Positions 36,100 through 44,731 of a stretch of DNA of 64,000 nt are shown here, piece by piece. The notes beneath the pieces are model-generated. The model was not told where the DNA came from. It worked only from the letters and a program-made list of their open reading frames with translations, and ran no database searches. Source of the stretch: Chloroflexota bacterium. Its GTDB lineage: Bacteria > Chloroflexota > Anaerolineae > Aggregatilineales > Phototrophicaceae. The stretch is taken from assembly GCA_011523515.1 (NCBI GenBank), contig WTGO01000057.1:31533-95532 (forward strand), given 5' to 3'. Positions within the stretch are counted from its first letter, which is position 1. Every line of letters begins with the position of its first letter. Made by a program: the position numbers and the translations under genes.

Positions 36100-36717
36100 A
36101 TGAGCCTGTCCAGCGCGACAATCGACCGTTCCCGCGATCTTGCCATGCATTTACTGCGGGCGCCGCTGCACTTGTACAAGCTTGGTTGGGGCCCGGCGCT
36201 GAATTGGCTCCCCTTGCTGATTCTGACGACGCGCGGACGCAAGAGTGGCCTGGCGCGGCATGTGGTGGTCGAGTACCGGCGGCATGGCAGTAAGTATTAC
36301 ATCGTCTCCGGCTGGGGCGCGGATACTGACTGGTACCGCAATGTCCAGCAGGACAATCGCGTCACCATTCAGCACGGTGAGCATGTCGTGGACGCGCGGG
36401 CGCAGCTGGTGGATGACCCGGCGGAAGCGCTGCGCGCGCTCTATATGTTCAGCCGCAACTCCTGGATTTACGAGTCGCTCTTCGCCCGTATGTCGTCGGC
36501 GCAAGCGGCCGATCTCAACACATTGGCGGAGGTGGTCGAGGAATTTACGGTATTGCGGCTCGAACCGACCGGCGATGAGCCCGAACTGCCCGTCGTTGAG
36601 CTTTATAGCGAGCAGGTCCGTCAAGTCGCGCTGTTGGTCGTGCTAGCGATCGGCTTGCGGCTGCTGCTAGCCGTCTTGCTATCGGGCAGCAGCGAAGGCA
36701 AGAAAAGAGACACGTAA
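36100..36717 (+). CDS. Deazaflavin-dependent nitroreductase-like protein with C-terminal membrane helix
   Basis: 205 residues. The first ~150 form a split-barrel F420-dependent nitroreductase-like domain (PF04075 type): LPLLILTTRGRKSGLARHVV (RGRKSG phosphate-binding segment), YYIVSGWGADTDWYRNVQQD (GWGADTDWYRN), then a beta-strand HGEHVVDARAQLVDDP. A C-terminal hydrophobic helix (ALLVVLAIGLRLLLAVLL) would anchor it to the membrane. A shorter relative is at 40923. Substrate unknown. The gene lies alone, just after the MoxR gene and convergent with the aldehyde dehydrogenase. Confidence 0.82.
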   Translation: MSLSSATIDRSRDLAMHLLRAPLHLYKLGWGPALNWLPLLILTTRGRKSGLARHVVVEYRRHGSKYYIVSGWGADTDWYRNVQQDNRVTIQHGEHVVDARAQLVDDPAEALRALYMFSRNSWIYESLFARMSSAQAADLNTLAEVVEEFTVLRLEPTGDEPELPVVELYSEQVRQVALLVVLAIGLRLLLAVLLSGSSEGKKRDT

Positions 36718-36766
36718 GGTCGCCCTGCGCTCGCGTTACGCCCATTCTGCGGAATTCGATTCCAGA

Positions 36767-38290
36767 CTACACATCAAACTCCACGCCTTGCGCCAGCGGC
36801 AGCTCGGCCGAGAAGTTGATGGTATTGGTTTGCCGGCGCATATAGGCTTTCCAGGCGTCCGAGCCGGATTCGCGCCCGCCGCCGGTCTCTTTCTCACCGC
36901 CGAAAGCGCCGCCAATTTCCGCGCCGCTTGTGCCGATGTTGACGTTGGCGATGCCGCAATCCGAGCCGGCGTGAGACAGGAACGCTTCCGAGCTGCGCAG
37001 GTCGCCGGTAAAGATGGCGCTGGAAAGCCCCTGCGGCACCGCGTTATGCATGGCGATGGCCTCGTCGAGCGTTTCGTAATCCATGATATAGAGGATGGGC
37101 GCGAAGGTCTCCTCGCAGACCAGCGGCGTCTGCCGCGGCATGCGAATGATGGTCGGCTCGACATAATTTGCGCCGATATCGGGCAGGCGCCCTCCGCCAG
37201 TCAAGATGCGGCCGCCTTCTGCTTTCGCGCGACTGATAGCGGCCATCATCGCGGTGACCGCGCCCTCGTTAACCAAGGGGCCCATCAGTACGCCGTCCGC
37301 CATCGGGTCGCCAATCGGCGCTGATTCGTAGGCGCGGACGAGACGACCACAGAGTTCGTCGACGATCGTCCGCTGCGCGATCAGACGGCGCGTGGTTGTG
37401 CAGCGCTGGCCGGCTGTGCCCACCGCGCCGAAGACGATGGCGCGCGTCGCCAGATCCAGATCGGCATCGGCGCTGACGATGATGCCATTGTTGCCGCCCA
37501 GCTCGAGGATGCTGCGTCCCAGCCGCGCGGCGACGCGTTGCGCCACATGCCTGCCCACGCGGATTGATCCGGTGAAGCTGATCAGCGGCAGGCGCTCATC
37601 ATTCACCATGCGCTCGCCAATTTCGTCGTTGCCGCCGATGACCAGGTTGAAAACTCCGGCAACGCCATGCCGCGCCATCACCCGATTGCAAATATGCTGC
37701 ACAGCGATGGCGGTGAGCGGCGTCGTGGGCGAGGGTTTCCAGATCATGGTGTCGCCGCAGACCGCCGCGATGGCCGCATTCCAGGACCAGACGGCCACTG
37801 GAAAGTTGAAGGCGGTGATGATGCCGATCGGCCCCAGGGGATGCCATTGCTCGTACATGCGATGTCCCGGCCGCTCGGAGTGCATCGTCAAACCGTAGAG
37901 CTGGCGCGACAGGCCGACGGCGAAATCGCAGATGTCGATCATCTCCTGGACTTCGCCCAAGCCCTCGCTGCGAATCTTGCCGTTCTCCAGCGAGACCAGC
38001 TCTCCCAGCGGCTCTTTGCGCTCGCGCAGGGCATTGCCGAGGTCGCGGATGACTTCGCCGCGCCGGGGCGCCGGCAGCATACGCCAATCGGCGAAGCCTG
38101 CCTGAGCTGCCGCGACCGCCGCCTCATAATCGGCGGGCGTCGCCTGAACGACTGTCGCGATGGTCGCGTTGGTGGCCGGGTTCAGCGAAGGCAGCGCCAA
38201 GCCGTCGGGATTATGAATCCAGCCGTCGGCGCCGGCGCAGACGCCCGCATTGATCGCTTCAATTTCGAGCGCTCTTAGAATTTCGTTCAT
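36767..38290 (-). CDS. Aldehyde dehydrogenase, ALDH7/antiquitin type
   Basis: 507-residue NAD(P)-dependent aldehyde dehydrogenase. NAD-binding segment (HPLGPIGIITAFNFPVAVWS), Lys in IWKPSPTTPL, FTGSIRVGRHVA, the Glu motif (LELGGNNGII, with the NN of the ALDH7 group), and the nucleophile Cys in GTAGQRCTTTRRLI. The GQRCTT and NTGxSGAEI-like (VNIGTSGAEIGGAFGGEKET) motifs point to the alpha-aminoadipate semialdehyde / piperideine-6-carboxylate dehydrogenase branch (lysine degradation). Pathway neighbours are absent, so the substrate is inferred from the family only. A dispersed palindromic repeat lies upstream. Confidence 0.93.
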   Translation of the reverse strand: MNEILRALEIEAINAGVCAGADGWIHNPDGLALPSLNPATNATIATVVQATPADYEAAVAAAQAGFADWRMLPAPRRGEVIRDLGNALRERKEPLGELVSLENGKIRSEGLGEVQEMIDICDFAVGLSRQLYGLTMHSERPGHRMYEQWHPLGPIGIITAFNFPVAVWSWNAAIAAVCGDTMIWKPSPTTPLTAIAVQHICNRVMARHGVAGVFNLVIGGNDEIGERMVNDERLPLISFTGSIRVGRHVAQRVAARLGRSILELGGNNGIIVSADADLDLATRAIVFGAVGTAGQRCTTTRRLIAQRTIVDELCGRLVRAYESAPIGDPMADGVLMGPLVNEGAVTAMMAAISRAKAEGGRILTGGGRLPDIGANYVEPTIIRMPRQTPLVCEETFAPILYIMDYETLDEAIAMHNAVPQGLSSAIFTGDLRSSEAFLSHAGSDCGIANVNIGTSGAEIGGAFGGEKETGGGRESGSDAWKAYMRRQTNTINFSAELPLAQGVEFDV

Positions 38291-38349
38291 CTGGGTTAGT
38301 CCTCCACGGTAATTCTTAGTTCAGGAGTGCTGTGGCGGCGCCTCGCTCG

Positions 38350-38392
38350 CCAATAAGAATGGTCTGTATGGGCGAGCCAAGGTTCGCCCCTA
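38350..38392. repeat. Dispersed palindromic repeat (GGGCGAGCC-AA-GGTTCGCCC)
   Basis: Stem of 9 bp with one G-T pair (38370-38389), followed by CTACG. It is preceded by CCAATAAGAATGGTCT, nearly the same as CCAATCAGAATGGTCT at 17314-17329. Two related units lie at 3169-3235. Intergenic between aldH and tsaB. Probably a REP-like element; it could also act as a terminator. Confidence 0.5.
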
Positions 38393-38444
38393 CGCTAGCT
38401 ATACATTGTGATTCAAACCCTACTTTTATCTTCATGCTTGAAAC

Positions 38445-39125
38445 TCAACCCGGCGGCTTCAGGTAAATCGGTCGGACATCGGCCGCCGGGTAGGGGCGCT
38501 CCTCCCGGCTTTCGCGCAGGCGGCGCCAGGCGATCTCGGCCAGGTGACCGGCGCGGCGCAGACGATCTGCGGCGGGGGGCAGGTCGATTTGAGCGCCGGC
38601 CGCCTTGGAGGCGTCTATGGCGGCCAGGCCGGCGCTCGATATTTCACCGCTGATAGAAATTGGTGGCGGGCAGGCGGCCAGCAACTCATCCCAAGTACTG
38701 ATTTCAGCTGGACGGCGCAGGATCCAGGTATCGCCGCCAGGCGCGTATTTGGCCCAGATGACGCGCTCGCGCCCGGCCGGCGCCGTGGCGATGAGGGGCC
38801 ACTTGTAATGCGATGGCGCATGCGCTTCCAGCACGATCTCCAGGGTCGTCAGCGGCACCAGCGGCAGGTCACCGACCGCGGCCATGCCTTTGGCCAGCGC
38901 CACGCCGATGCGCAAGCCGGTGTACGAACCGGGCCCGACCGCGACAGCCAGCGCGCGCAGGTCTGATTGTTGCGCGCCGGATTGACGCAGAAGCTGTTGG
39001 ATCATGGGCGCCAGCAGAGCGCTGTGCTGCCGACCAGCGGCCAGCGACCACTCGGCCTGCAGCACAGCGCCGTCATGCGCGGCGATGCTGAGAATCTGCG
39101 TAGCGGTGTCAATGGCCAGTAGCAT
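38445..39125 (-). CDS. tsaB: tRNA t6A threonylcarbamoyltransferase component TsaB
   Basis: 226 residues of the ASKHA-fold partner that stabilises TsaD in t6A37 synthesis. Motifs: MLLAIDTATQILSIA (phosphate-1-like strand), GRQHSALLAPMIQQLL, and AVGPGSYTGLRIGVALAKGMA, the signature of the TsaB/TsaD family. The C-terminal half is variable and ends RPIYLKPPG. The downstream neighbour of the operon on minus is the repeat region; the upstream gene is tsaE, 18 bp away. Pairing with tsaE supports the role. Confidence 0.95.
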   Translation of the reverse strand: MLLAIDTATQILSIAAHDGAVLQAEWSLAAGRQHSALLAPMIQQLLRQSGAQQSDLRALAVAVGPGSYTGLRIGVALAKGMAAVGDLPLVPLTTLEIVLEAHAPSHYKWPLIATAPAGRERVIWAKYAPGGDTWILRRPAEISTWDELLAACPPPISISGEISSAGLAAIDASKAAGAQIDLPPAADRLRRAGHLAEIAWRRLRESREERPYPAADVRPIYLKPPG

Positions 39126-39143
39126 GGCGATGTCGCTTCGCTG

Positions 39144-39695
39144 TTATCCGGAAGTCTCCAGGTCGCGCTGCAACGCGTCCATTAGCGCCGTGAAACGCGA
39201 CCCCTGCGCGCGCAATACCAGTTCTCGCCCTTCGGCATCCGCCAGCTCAAAGTTGATCCAGAGATGCGCCGGCGGCAGCGCCTCGCGGATACGCTCGGGC
39301 CACTCCATGATGACGATGTGCTCGCCATCGAGCAAGTCGTCCAGTCCCAGCGTGTCGGCTTCGCTGGTTCCGCTGATGCGGTATAGGTCAATGTGCGCCA
39401 GCCGCCCTTCGTCCCTGGCGCGCCGATGCATGTGCGCCAGGTTGTAGGTCGGGCTGGTCAAATCCGGGAGAGCTCCCCAGCCCTTGCCGATACCGCGACT
39501 GAAGACCGTCTTGCCCGCGCCCAGCGTGCCCGAAAGGCAGATGACATCGCCGGGCTGCAGCCGCCGCCCGAGCAGAGCGCCGATGGCTTCCGTGCGCGGC
39601 GGCGCGCTGCTTGGCACTCGTAATTCGCGCGCATCTCGCAATACGGTTGTCGTCAAGTCGGGCCGTTCCCGTTTCTCCCCGCGACAGGGATTCAT
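39144..39695 (-). CDS. tsaE: tRNA t6A synthesis ATPase TsaE
   Basis: 183 residues. P-loop ATPase required by the TsaBCDE complex; Walker A GTLGAGKTVFSRGIGKGWG, switch region (DLTSPTYNLAHMH), HIDLYRISGTSEADTLGLDD and VIMEWPERIREALP are the family motifs. The ~35 residues before the family's usual start are not conserved-looking, and a later start may be used. tsaB follows after 18 bp. Divergent from the Roadblock gene upstream. Confidence 0.93.
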   Translation of the reverse strand: MNPCRGEKRERPDLTTTVLRDARELRVPSSAPPRTEAIGALLGRRLQPGDVICLSGTLGAGKTVFSRGIGKGWGALPDLTSPTYNLAHMHRRARDEGRLAHIDLYRISGTSEADTLGLDDLLDGEHIVIMEWPERIREALPPAHLWINFELADAEGRELVLRAQGSRFTALMDALQRDLETSG

Positions 39696-39868
39696 CGTAC
39701 GGCCAAATTATACTCTTTCGCTGCCAATAATTGACCCTGTGGTTGCGCCCGCCGTTGCGGTGCGATGGCGGCGGCGAACAACTCCAGGCCAGGCTGCTTT
39801 TGCGCTCGGCGCGATTGGGCTATACTCGCCGTATGAAATGCAAACTTTCGCGCGCCGGTTAAGGTGCT

Positions 39869-40273
39869 ATGAATCAACGAGAGCGGAAGCAAGCGCTGGA
39901 CGAATCTTTGCGCCGGCTGGGCTTGGTGGCGGAAGGCGTAAAGACCTGCGTAGTGGTCAGTGACGACGGCTTTCCAATCGCGGCATTTGCGACCGGTTCG
40001 ACCAGCGAGCGCGCGGGTGATTCGCTGAGCGCGGCGCAGGTCGCGGCGGTCTCGGCGCGGTTGACAGGGCAGGCGGAGCGTACGCTGGATCGGCTGGCGC
40101 AAGGCGATATGGGGCGCCTGCTATTGGAAGGCGCGGATGGTACGCTGCTCAATTGCCCGGCCGGCGACGTGACGCTGGCGCTGGTCATTGAGCCGGGCGC
40201 GAGTATGGGGCATGTCATGTTCGCGGCGCAGAAAGCGGCCTCGGAGATCGAGACGATCCTCGCCCGCCGCTAG
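39869..40273 (+). CDS. Roadblock/LC7 (MglB-like) domain protein
   Basis: 134 residues matching a single Roadblock/LC7 fold: helix, KTCVVVSDDGFPIAAFAT strand pair, central helix (LSAAQVAAVSARLTGQAERTL), GRLLLEGADGTLLNCPAGD, and ALVIEPGASMGHVMFAAQKA. Such proteins dimerise and regulate small GTPases (for example MglA) or act in sensory complexes. No GTPase gene is adjacent, so its partner is unknown. AAGG sits before the ATG. The stop overlaps the convergent GNAT gene by 4 bp. Confidence 0.82.
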   Translation: MNQRERKQALDESLRRLGLVAEGVKTCVVVSDDGFPIAAFATGSTSERAGDSLSAAQVAAVSARLTGQAERTLDRLAQGDMGRLLLEGADGTLLNCPAGDVTLALVIEPGASMGHVMFAAQKAASEIETILARR

Positions 40274-40800
40274 TCCACCTCGACAAAGGCCGGGTGGAAG
40301 CGGACATGTCCGCGGACGCCGTCTGGAAAAGACTCCTGCAAAAGCGCCACCATGAAGTGTTCATGCTTTCCGCCGGGCTTGACGTAATCCGATGTGAAGC
40401 CGAGCGGCTGGGCCGGCTGGTAGCCGAAGCGCGGATAATAGCGCGGGCTACCCACCAGAAAGACCAATTCATACTCCGCCTCAGTCAGCGCCCGCAATCC
40501 GGCGCGCACCAAAGCCGAGCCGATGCCTCTACCCTGACGCCGCGGATCCACGCCTATTGGACCCAGCGCGGGAAAGTGGCGGGCGCAGTCCCCGTCAGTG
40601 ACCGAGACAAAACTGTAGGCCGCATGGCCGACGATGTCGCCGTTTATCTCAGCGACATGCGACAAGATCAACGCATCGTCAGCACGCAGCGCATCGACAA
40701 GGCGCGCATGCGCATCCCCGCCAAAAGCTGCCGCTTCTATCGCGTAGACTCGGTCGATATCGTCGGGTCGCTCAAGGCGAATGTCTATCGGCATGGTCAC
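40270..40800 (-). CDS. GNAT family N-acetyltransferase
   Basis: 176 residues. The acetyl-CoA-binding motif A is clear: LGPIGVDPRRQGRGIGSALVRAGL (Q/R-x-x-G-x-G). The C-terminal half has FLVGSPRYYPRFGYQPA, which is the YhbS-type signature (small-molecule acceptor group). Substrate unknown. Convergent with the Roadblock gene; the next gene upstream is on the opposite strand. Confidence 0.87.
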   Translation of the reverse strand: MTMPIDIRLERPDDIDRVYAIEAAAFGGDAHARLVDALRADDALILSHVAEINGDIVGHAAYSFVSVTDGDCARHFPALGPIGVDPRRQGRGIGSALVRAGLRALTEAEYELVFLVGSPRYYPRFGYQPAQPLGFTSDYVKPGGKHEHFMVALLQESFPDGVRGHVRFHPAFVEVD

Positions 40801-40922
40801 CCTTTTTCCCGTATACAGTGGCGCAAAGTTTGAGCCGGCTAGTTTGCCATTTTACATTGCAATGGGCAAAATATCCGCTGCCGGAATATATGCGCAAGCG
40901 TCCGCTCAGCGAGGAAACCGAC

Positions 40923-41255
40923 ATGACCGAGCCCAAATTCCTCTACCTCACAACCACCGGCCACCGCAGCGGCAAGCCGCACGAAATCGAGATTTGGTAT
41001 GTTGAGCACGACGGTCGTTTCTATATCATCTCCGAGAAACGCGAGGCGGCGCACTGGGTGCGGAATATCCGCGCCAAAGCGACTGTGCGCTTTCGGCTGG
41101 GCGACACGATGTCGGACGCTGCCGATCCTGATCTCGTCGCCGGCCGCGGCGCGGCGCCAACTGATGAAAATCTCATCGCCGCGGTTAAAGCCAAGATGGA
41201 CGCCAAACATGGCTGGAGCAATGGCTTGGTGGTCGAGATCGCGCCGCTGGATTGA
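40923..41255 (+). CDS. Deazaflavin-dependent nitroreductase-like protein (short form)
   Basis: 110 residues. Split-barrel domain with LYLTTTGHRSGKPHEIEIWY (H-R-S-G-K phosphate-binding segment), FYIISEKREAAHWVRNIRAK and VRFRLGDTMSDAAD, the pattern of the PF04075 family (F420/flavin-linked). GAGG lies 8 bp upstream of the ATG at 40923; the frame upstream is not conserved-looking. It is related to the longer protein at 36100 but lacks the membrane helix. Substrate unknown. Confidence 0.8.
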   Translation: MTEPKFLYLTTTGHRSGKPHEIEIWYVEHDGRFYIISEKREAAHWVRNIRAKATVRFRLGDTMSDAADPDLVAGRGAAPTDENLIAAVKAKMDAKHGWSNGLVVEIAPLD

Positions 41256-41260
41256 TGCGT

Positions 41261-42457
41261 TCAGTTTGCCCGCTCGAGCCAGCGTGATTCCGCATCGCCA
41301 TCGGCGATCCAGCCGCGGTTGCCGTCGCCGAGCTGGGCGCGCCACCAGCGAAACTCCTCATCACAGACCGGACCGCCGACAAGCGCCAAACCGGCCCCCG
41401 GCGCCGGCTGGAAAATGACGGTGGCGGCGGTCTCCGGCACGGCGTAGACCTTCGCGTCAGCGCGCGTGACCAGGGCGCGGTCGCCGACTTGCAAATCGGT
41501 AGGCAGCATGTCAGGACAGCTCGTATCAATCGTGAAGCTCGGCCCCGGGTCATGCTCGTATTCGGTCAGATAGAAGATGCTGGCGGCGTAATTGCCCTGC
41601 TCCTGGCTGCCCACCCAGACATCATACAAGCCGGACAAGGCGTAGTCGAAGCTGATGGCAGGGTCGCCGCGAGAGTCGCCGGCGCTGCAATGCCAGCGGC
41701 CATCGGCGCCGTTGATCAGCAGAGTCATCGCGGCCGGGCTGTGGACGGCAAAGCGCAGATCCGCCAGGTCTTCGCTGAGATACACGCTGTAATCCGGCGC
41801 TTCCGAGACGTAGCCGCGGCAGACCGGGTCAGCGAGATGTTCCGCGGCATCGCTGCGTCCGCCGCCAAGTACCTGCAGGGCGTAAGGCGATGGCTGGAAA
41901 CCGCGCGAAAGCGAAATCTCTCCGTAAAGTGGATCGCGGGCCGGGTCGGGACCGGTCGCTGTGGTCGGCAGCGCCTCGGGCCCGCTTTCGGCCAGGTAAA
42001 GCACGGCATCGTCAAAGGTCTCGGTGGCGTAGCTGCCGATCCAGATTTGATAGCTGCCCGGCGCCGCGTTGTAATACACCAGCGCCGGGTTGAGGCCGTT
42101 GGTATCGTCATTACAGGACCAACTGCCGTTGGGCAAGTTGACGATCAGGGTGGTGTCTTCCGCGCTGGCGATGAGAAAGGTGACGCGCTCGAAGCCGGCC
42201 GCCAGCTCGACCACGACATCCGGATCGGCCGCGGCGTAGCCGAGGCAATTGTCGCCCAGCGCCAGCGGCTTGACGGCGATATCGCCCCCACTGACGACAT
42301 TGATCGTAACAGGGCTGGGCGCGAAACCCGGCGTCAGGATCTGCCTCCCATAGCGCGCTTCGCCGTCTGCATTGAGCCCCTCTTGCGCCAGCCCGGCCGG
42401 CGCGCAAATCACGCTGGCAAGCGTAAGGACGACTGCGAGGTGGAACAGGTTCGACAT
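41261..42457 (-). CDS. Secreted protein with two repeated domains and a C-terminal SH3 domain
   Basis: 398 residues, Sec signal peptide (LAVVLTLASVICAPAGLAQ). Two homologous ~130-residue units follow: each starts with YGRQILTPGFAPSPVTINVV / YGEISLSRGFQPSPYALQVL, contains a Cys (NCLGYAAADPDVVV / VCRGYVSEAPDYSV), a WSCNDD / WHCSAGD motif and ends GSYQIWIGSY / GLYDVWVGSQ. The last ~90 residues form a bacterial SH3 domain (LQVGDRALVTRADAKVYAVP). The repeated unit resembles extracellular beta-domains of pre-peptidase type, but the family is not certain. Possibly a cell-surface binding protein. Alone, convergent with the deazaflavin gene. Confidence 0.78.
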   Translation of the reverse strand: MSNLFHLAVVLTLASVICAPAGLAQEGLNADGEARYGRQILTPGFAPSPVTINVVSGGDIAVKPLALGDNCLGYAAADPDVVVELAAGFERVTFLIASAEDTTLIVNLPNGSWSCNDDTNGLNPALVYYNAAPGSYQIWIGSYATETFDDAVLYLAESGPEALPTTATGPDPARDPLYGEISLSRGFQPSPYALQVLGGGRSDAAEHLADPVCRGYVSEAPDYSVYLSEDLADLRFAVHSPAAMTLLINGADGRWHCSAGDSRGDPAISFDYALSGLYDVWVGSQEQGNYAASIFYLTEYEHDPGPSFTIDTSCPDMLPTDLQVGDRALVTRADAKVYAVPETAATVIFQPAPGAGLALVGGPVCDEEFRWWRAQLGDGNRGWIADGDAESRWLERAN

Positions 42458-42562
42458 TATGCTTCCTCGGCTAGGTGGAAAACGGTCGCGGACCAGCCAT
42501 TTGCTGGTTCAATTATAGACCTTTCGCCGGCAGGGCAGGCCGCAGCCGAGATGCAAAGCAAG

Positions 42563-42585
42563 ATCCCCCTCGCAGTGAGGGGGAT
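42563..42585. repeat. Perfect 9-bp inverted repeat hairpin
   Basis: ATCCCCCTC-GCAGT-GAGGGGGAT. It lies upstream of the secreted SH3 protein gene, in the gap between it and the broken gene at 42723. It resembles the C/G-run palindromes near 8566 and 48319, perhaps a family of intergenic elements. Confidence 0.4.
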
Positions 42586-42722
42586 TCGCTGATGCGTTGC
42601 TTTGCTGGCTAGCTGACCCAAGCTCGCCTGGAGACCCGGATCGCGCGAGAGAGAGGCGACGCTGAGTTCGTCGTCCGGCGCCGCCGTTGGCTGACCCGCC
42701 TGACCCCAAGCGGCAGATGTAG

Positions 42723-43078
42723 CTATTGCTGGATACGGACGACGAGTCCCCTGGACACGCCTTTGACATTGCTGAGATTCGCTTCGCGGAATTCTAGCGC
42801 AGCCGCCGCTGAGCTGGCATGCGCCCAGCCCCCGCCGCGTGGCGATATTTGGCCGCCGACATCAATGCAGCCGAGACTGCCCTGGTAAGTAAATATTCGA
42901 CAGAGCCGCGGCCGGACAGAAACTTGTTCCCCGCCTCAAACTGCAGCCAGCTCCATTCATCGTCGATATATCCCTAGCGGTGGCACACATGCGACTGCCC
43001 TAACGGATGGCTGAGCAACAGCAAAAACATGGCGGCAACTGCTGTGAACAAAGCTTGCGTTTTTCGCGAAGGAATCAT
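42723..43078 (-). pseudogene. Broken gene for a small secreted protein
   Basis: On minus an ATG at 43078 starts a signal-peptide-like frame (MIPSRKTQALFTAVAAMFLL, LLSHPLGQSH). It meets TAG at 42974-42976 but continues in the same frame with DDEWSWLQFE, then needs one extra base in a G4 run (plus CCCC 42929-42932) to continue as EQVSVRPRLCRIFTYQGSLG and CIDVGGQISPRGGGW, ending at TAG (42723). With these two corrections the product would be ~119 residues with a normal protein-like composition. No similar protein in the window, family unknown. Either a recently inactivated gene or one with sequence errors. Confidence 0.45.
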
Positions 43079-43291
43079 GCTTGAGCTTGCCATTCCTGTT
43101 CATAGCGTCTGCCAGTCAGCCTATTGACCGGCACATCCTGCGCGAGACATCAGTCAATTGTAACAGTTAGATGTTAGTAATAGGAAATATCGGTATCCCG
43201 CGCAGCCCGTGCCGGGTGTTTGCCTCGCGCAACGAAATGTTCTACCATTGCATTATCGCGCCAAGATCAGCGAGCGGCAAGGTTCGCGCCC

Positions 43292-44674
43292 ATGCAGAAA
43301 CGAATGATCGAGTTCGTCCGCGCTCTACGCGCTGCCGGCGTACGCGTGTCCCTGGCGGAAAGTCAAGACGCCATGTTCGCCGTCGATCATAGCGGCGTGC
43401 GCGATCAGGCCACCTTCAAGAGCTCAATGAAGGCGACGCTGGTCAAGAATCATCGCGACCAGCCCATCTTCGACTATTTCTTCCCGCTGTTTTTTAAGAA
43501 CAATAAGCCGCCGCTGCAAAACATCCTGGAACAGCTCTCGCCCGAGCAGGAGCAGCTATTGCAAGAAGCGCTGCAGTCGCTGATGGGTGACCTGGACGCA
43601 CTGCGCGATCTTTTGCAGCGTCTGCTGGAAGGGCGCGAATTCAGTGACGAGGAGCTGAAGCAGTTGGGCGAATCATCTGGGCTGGCGCAGGGCGATGAAA
43701 TGTATATGCGCAACTGGTTTGAACGGCGCATGAATCGGCAGGCGGGTTTGGCGCAGCTGGAGCGCATGCTGGACGATTTGCTGGAAGAACTGGCGCAGAT
43801 GGGGATGAGCGAAGAAGCGCTGGCGCAGCTGGAAGAGATGCTGCGCGAGAATCTGCAGGGTCTGTCCGAGCAGATCTCGCAGTTTGTCGGTTCGTCGCTG
43901 GCGGAGCAAATGGCGGAGCAAGAGCCGCGCGAACGTCCCGACCTGCTGGACGCGCCCTTGCAGCGGCTCAGCAGCGGGGATATCGAAGACGTGCGCGACG
44001 AGGTGCGGCGGCTGGCGGCCCGCTTGCGGACGCGGGCGGCGCTGCGGCAGAAGCGCGCCAAATCGGGACAATTCGACCCGCGCAAGACCATCCGCAAGAA
44101 TATGCGCTACGGCGGCGTGCCGATGGATGTGCAATTCCGCAAGCGCCACAAAAAGCCCAGCCTGATTCTCATCTGCGACTTGAGCACGTCCATGCGTTAC
44201 GCGGTCGAATTTCTGCTGACGCTGGTTTATGAATTGAGTGACCAGGTTCGACGTACGCACAGCTTCATCTTCATCCACGATTTGGTCGATGTCAGCACCA
44301 CGCTGGCGGAACTGCCGCCGCGCGAGGCCGTGGCCCGCGTCATGGCCGAGAACCCGCCGGGCTATTACAGCACGGACCTGGGCAACAGCCTGGCCAGCTT
44401 CCAGAAAGAGCACATGCGCTTAATCGACAGCCGCAGCACCGTCATCTTCTTCGGCGATGGGCGCAACAATTACAACGATCCGCGCCTCGATATCGCGCGA
44501 GATATGCAGCGCAAAGGCCGGCGGTTGATCTGGTTCTGCCCTGAGCCGCGCCGGCAGTGGGGCAGCGGCGACAGCGATATGTGGGAATACAGCATGTACG
44601 CCGACCGCGTCTTCCTGGTCAACAATCTGAGGCAACTGGCCGATGCGGTCGATCGCATCCTGGCCGAGGGCTAG
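43292..44674 (+). CDS. CoxE-like VWA-domain protein
   Basis: 460 residues. The N-terminal ~60 residues (MIEFVRALRAAGVRVSLAES, FKSSMKATLVKNHRDQPIFD) and a central Glu/Gln-rich helical part (~75-240) lead to a C-terminal von Willebrand A domain whose MIDAS-like motif is SLILICDLSTSMRY (D-x-S-x-S, near residue 300). RRLIWFCPEPRRQWGSGDSDMW near the end is typical of CoxE. CoxE proteins work with MoxR/CoxD ATPases in maturing molybdenum hydroxylases; a MoxR ATPase is at 35035. ATG at 43292 chosen; the upstream frame is not conserved-looking. The last 50 bases of this gene are repeated at 45443. Confidence 0.85.
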   Translation: MQKRMIEFVRALRAAGVRVSLAESQDAMFAVDHSGVRDQATFKSSMKATLVKNHRDQPIFDYFFPLFFKNNKPPLQNILEQLSPEQEQLLQEALQSLMGDLDALRDLLQRLLEGREFSDEELKQLGESSGLAQGDEMYMRNWFERRMNRQAGLAQLERMLDDLLEELAQMGMSEEALAQLEEMLRENLQGLSEQISQFVGSSLAEQMAEQEPRERPDLLDAPLQRLSSGDIEDVRDEVRRLAARLRTRAALRQKRAKSGQFDPRKTIRKNMRYGGVPMDVQFRKRHKKPSLILICDLSTSMRYAVEFLLTLVYELSDQVRRTHSFIFIHDLVDVSTTLAELPPREAVARVMAENPPGYYSTDLGNSLASFQKEHMRLIDSRSTVIFFGDGRNNYNDPRLDIARDMQRKGRRLIWFCPEPRRQWGSGDSDMWEYSMYADRVFLVNNLRQLADAVDRILAEG

Positions 44675-44731
44675 CGCGCGTCATGTGATACACTGGGTTG
44701 CGAAGGCAGATCTAGAGTTGAAACCTGCACC

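Noticed and set aside
42509..42769. Minus-strand 86-residue frame beside the secreted SH3 gene
   Set aside because: Composition is not protein-like (Ser/Gly/Arg-rich), and the better explanation of the region is the broken gene in a different frame up to 42723.
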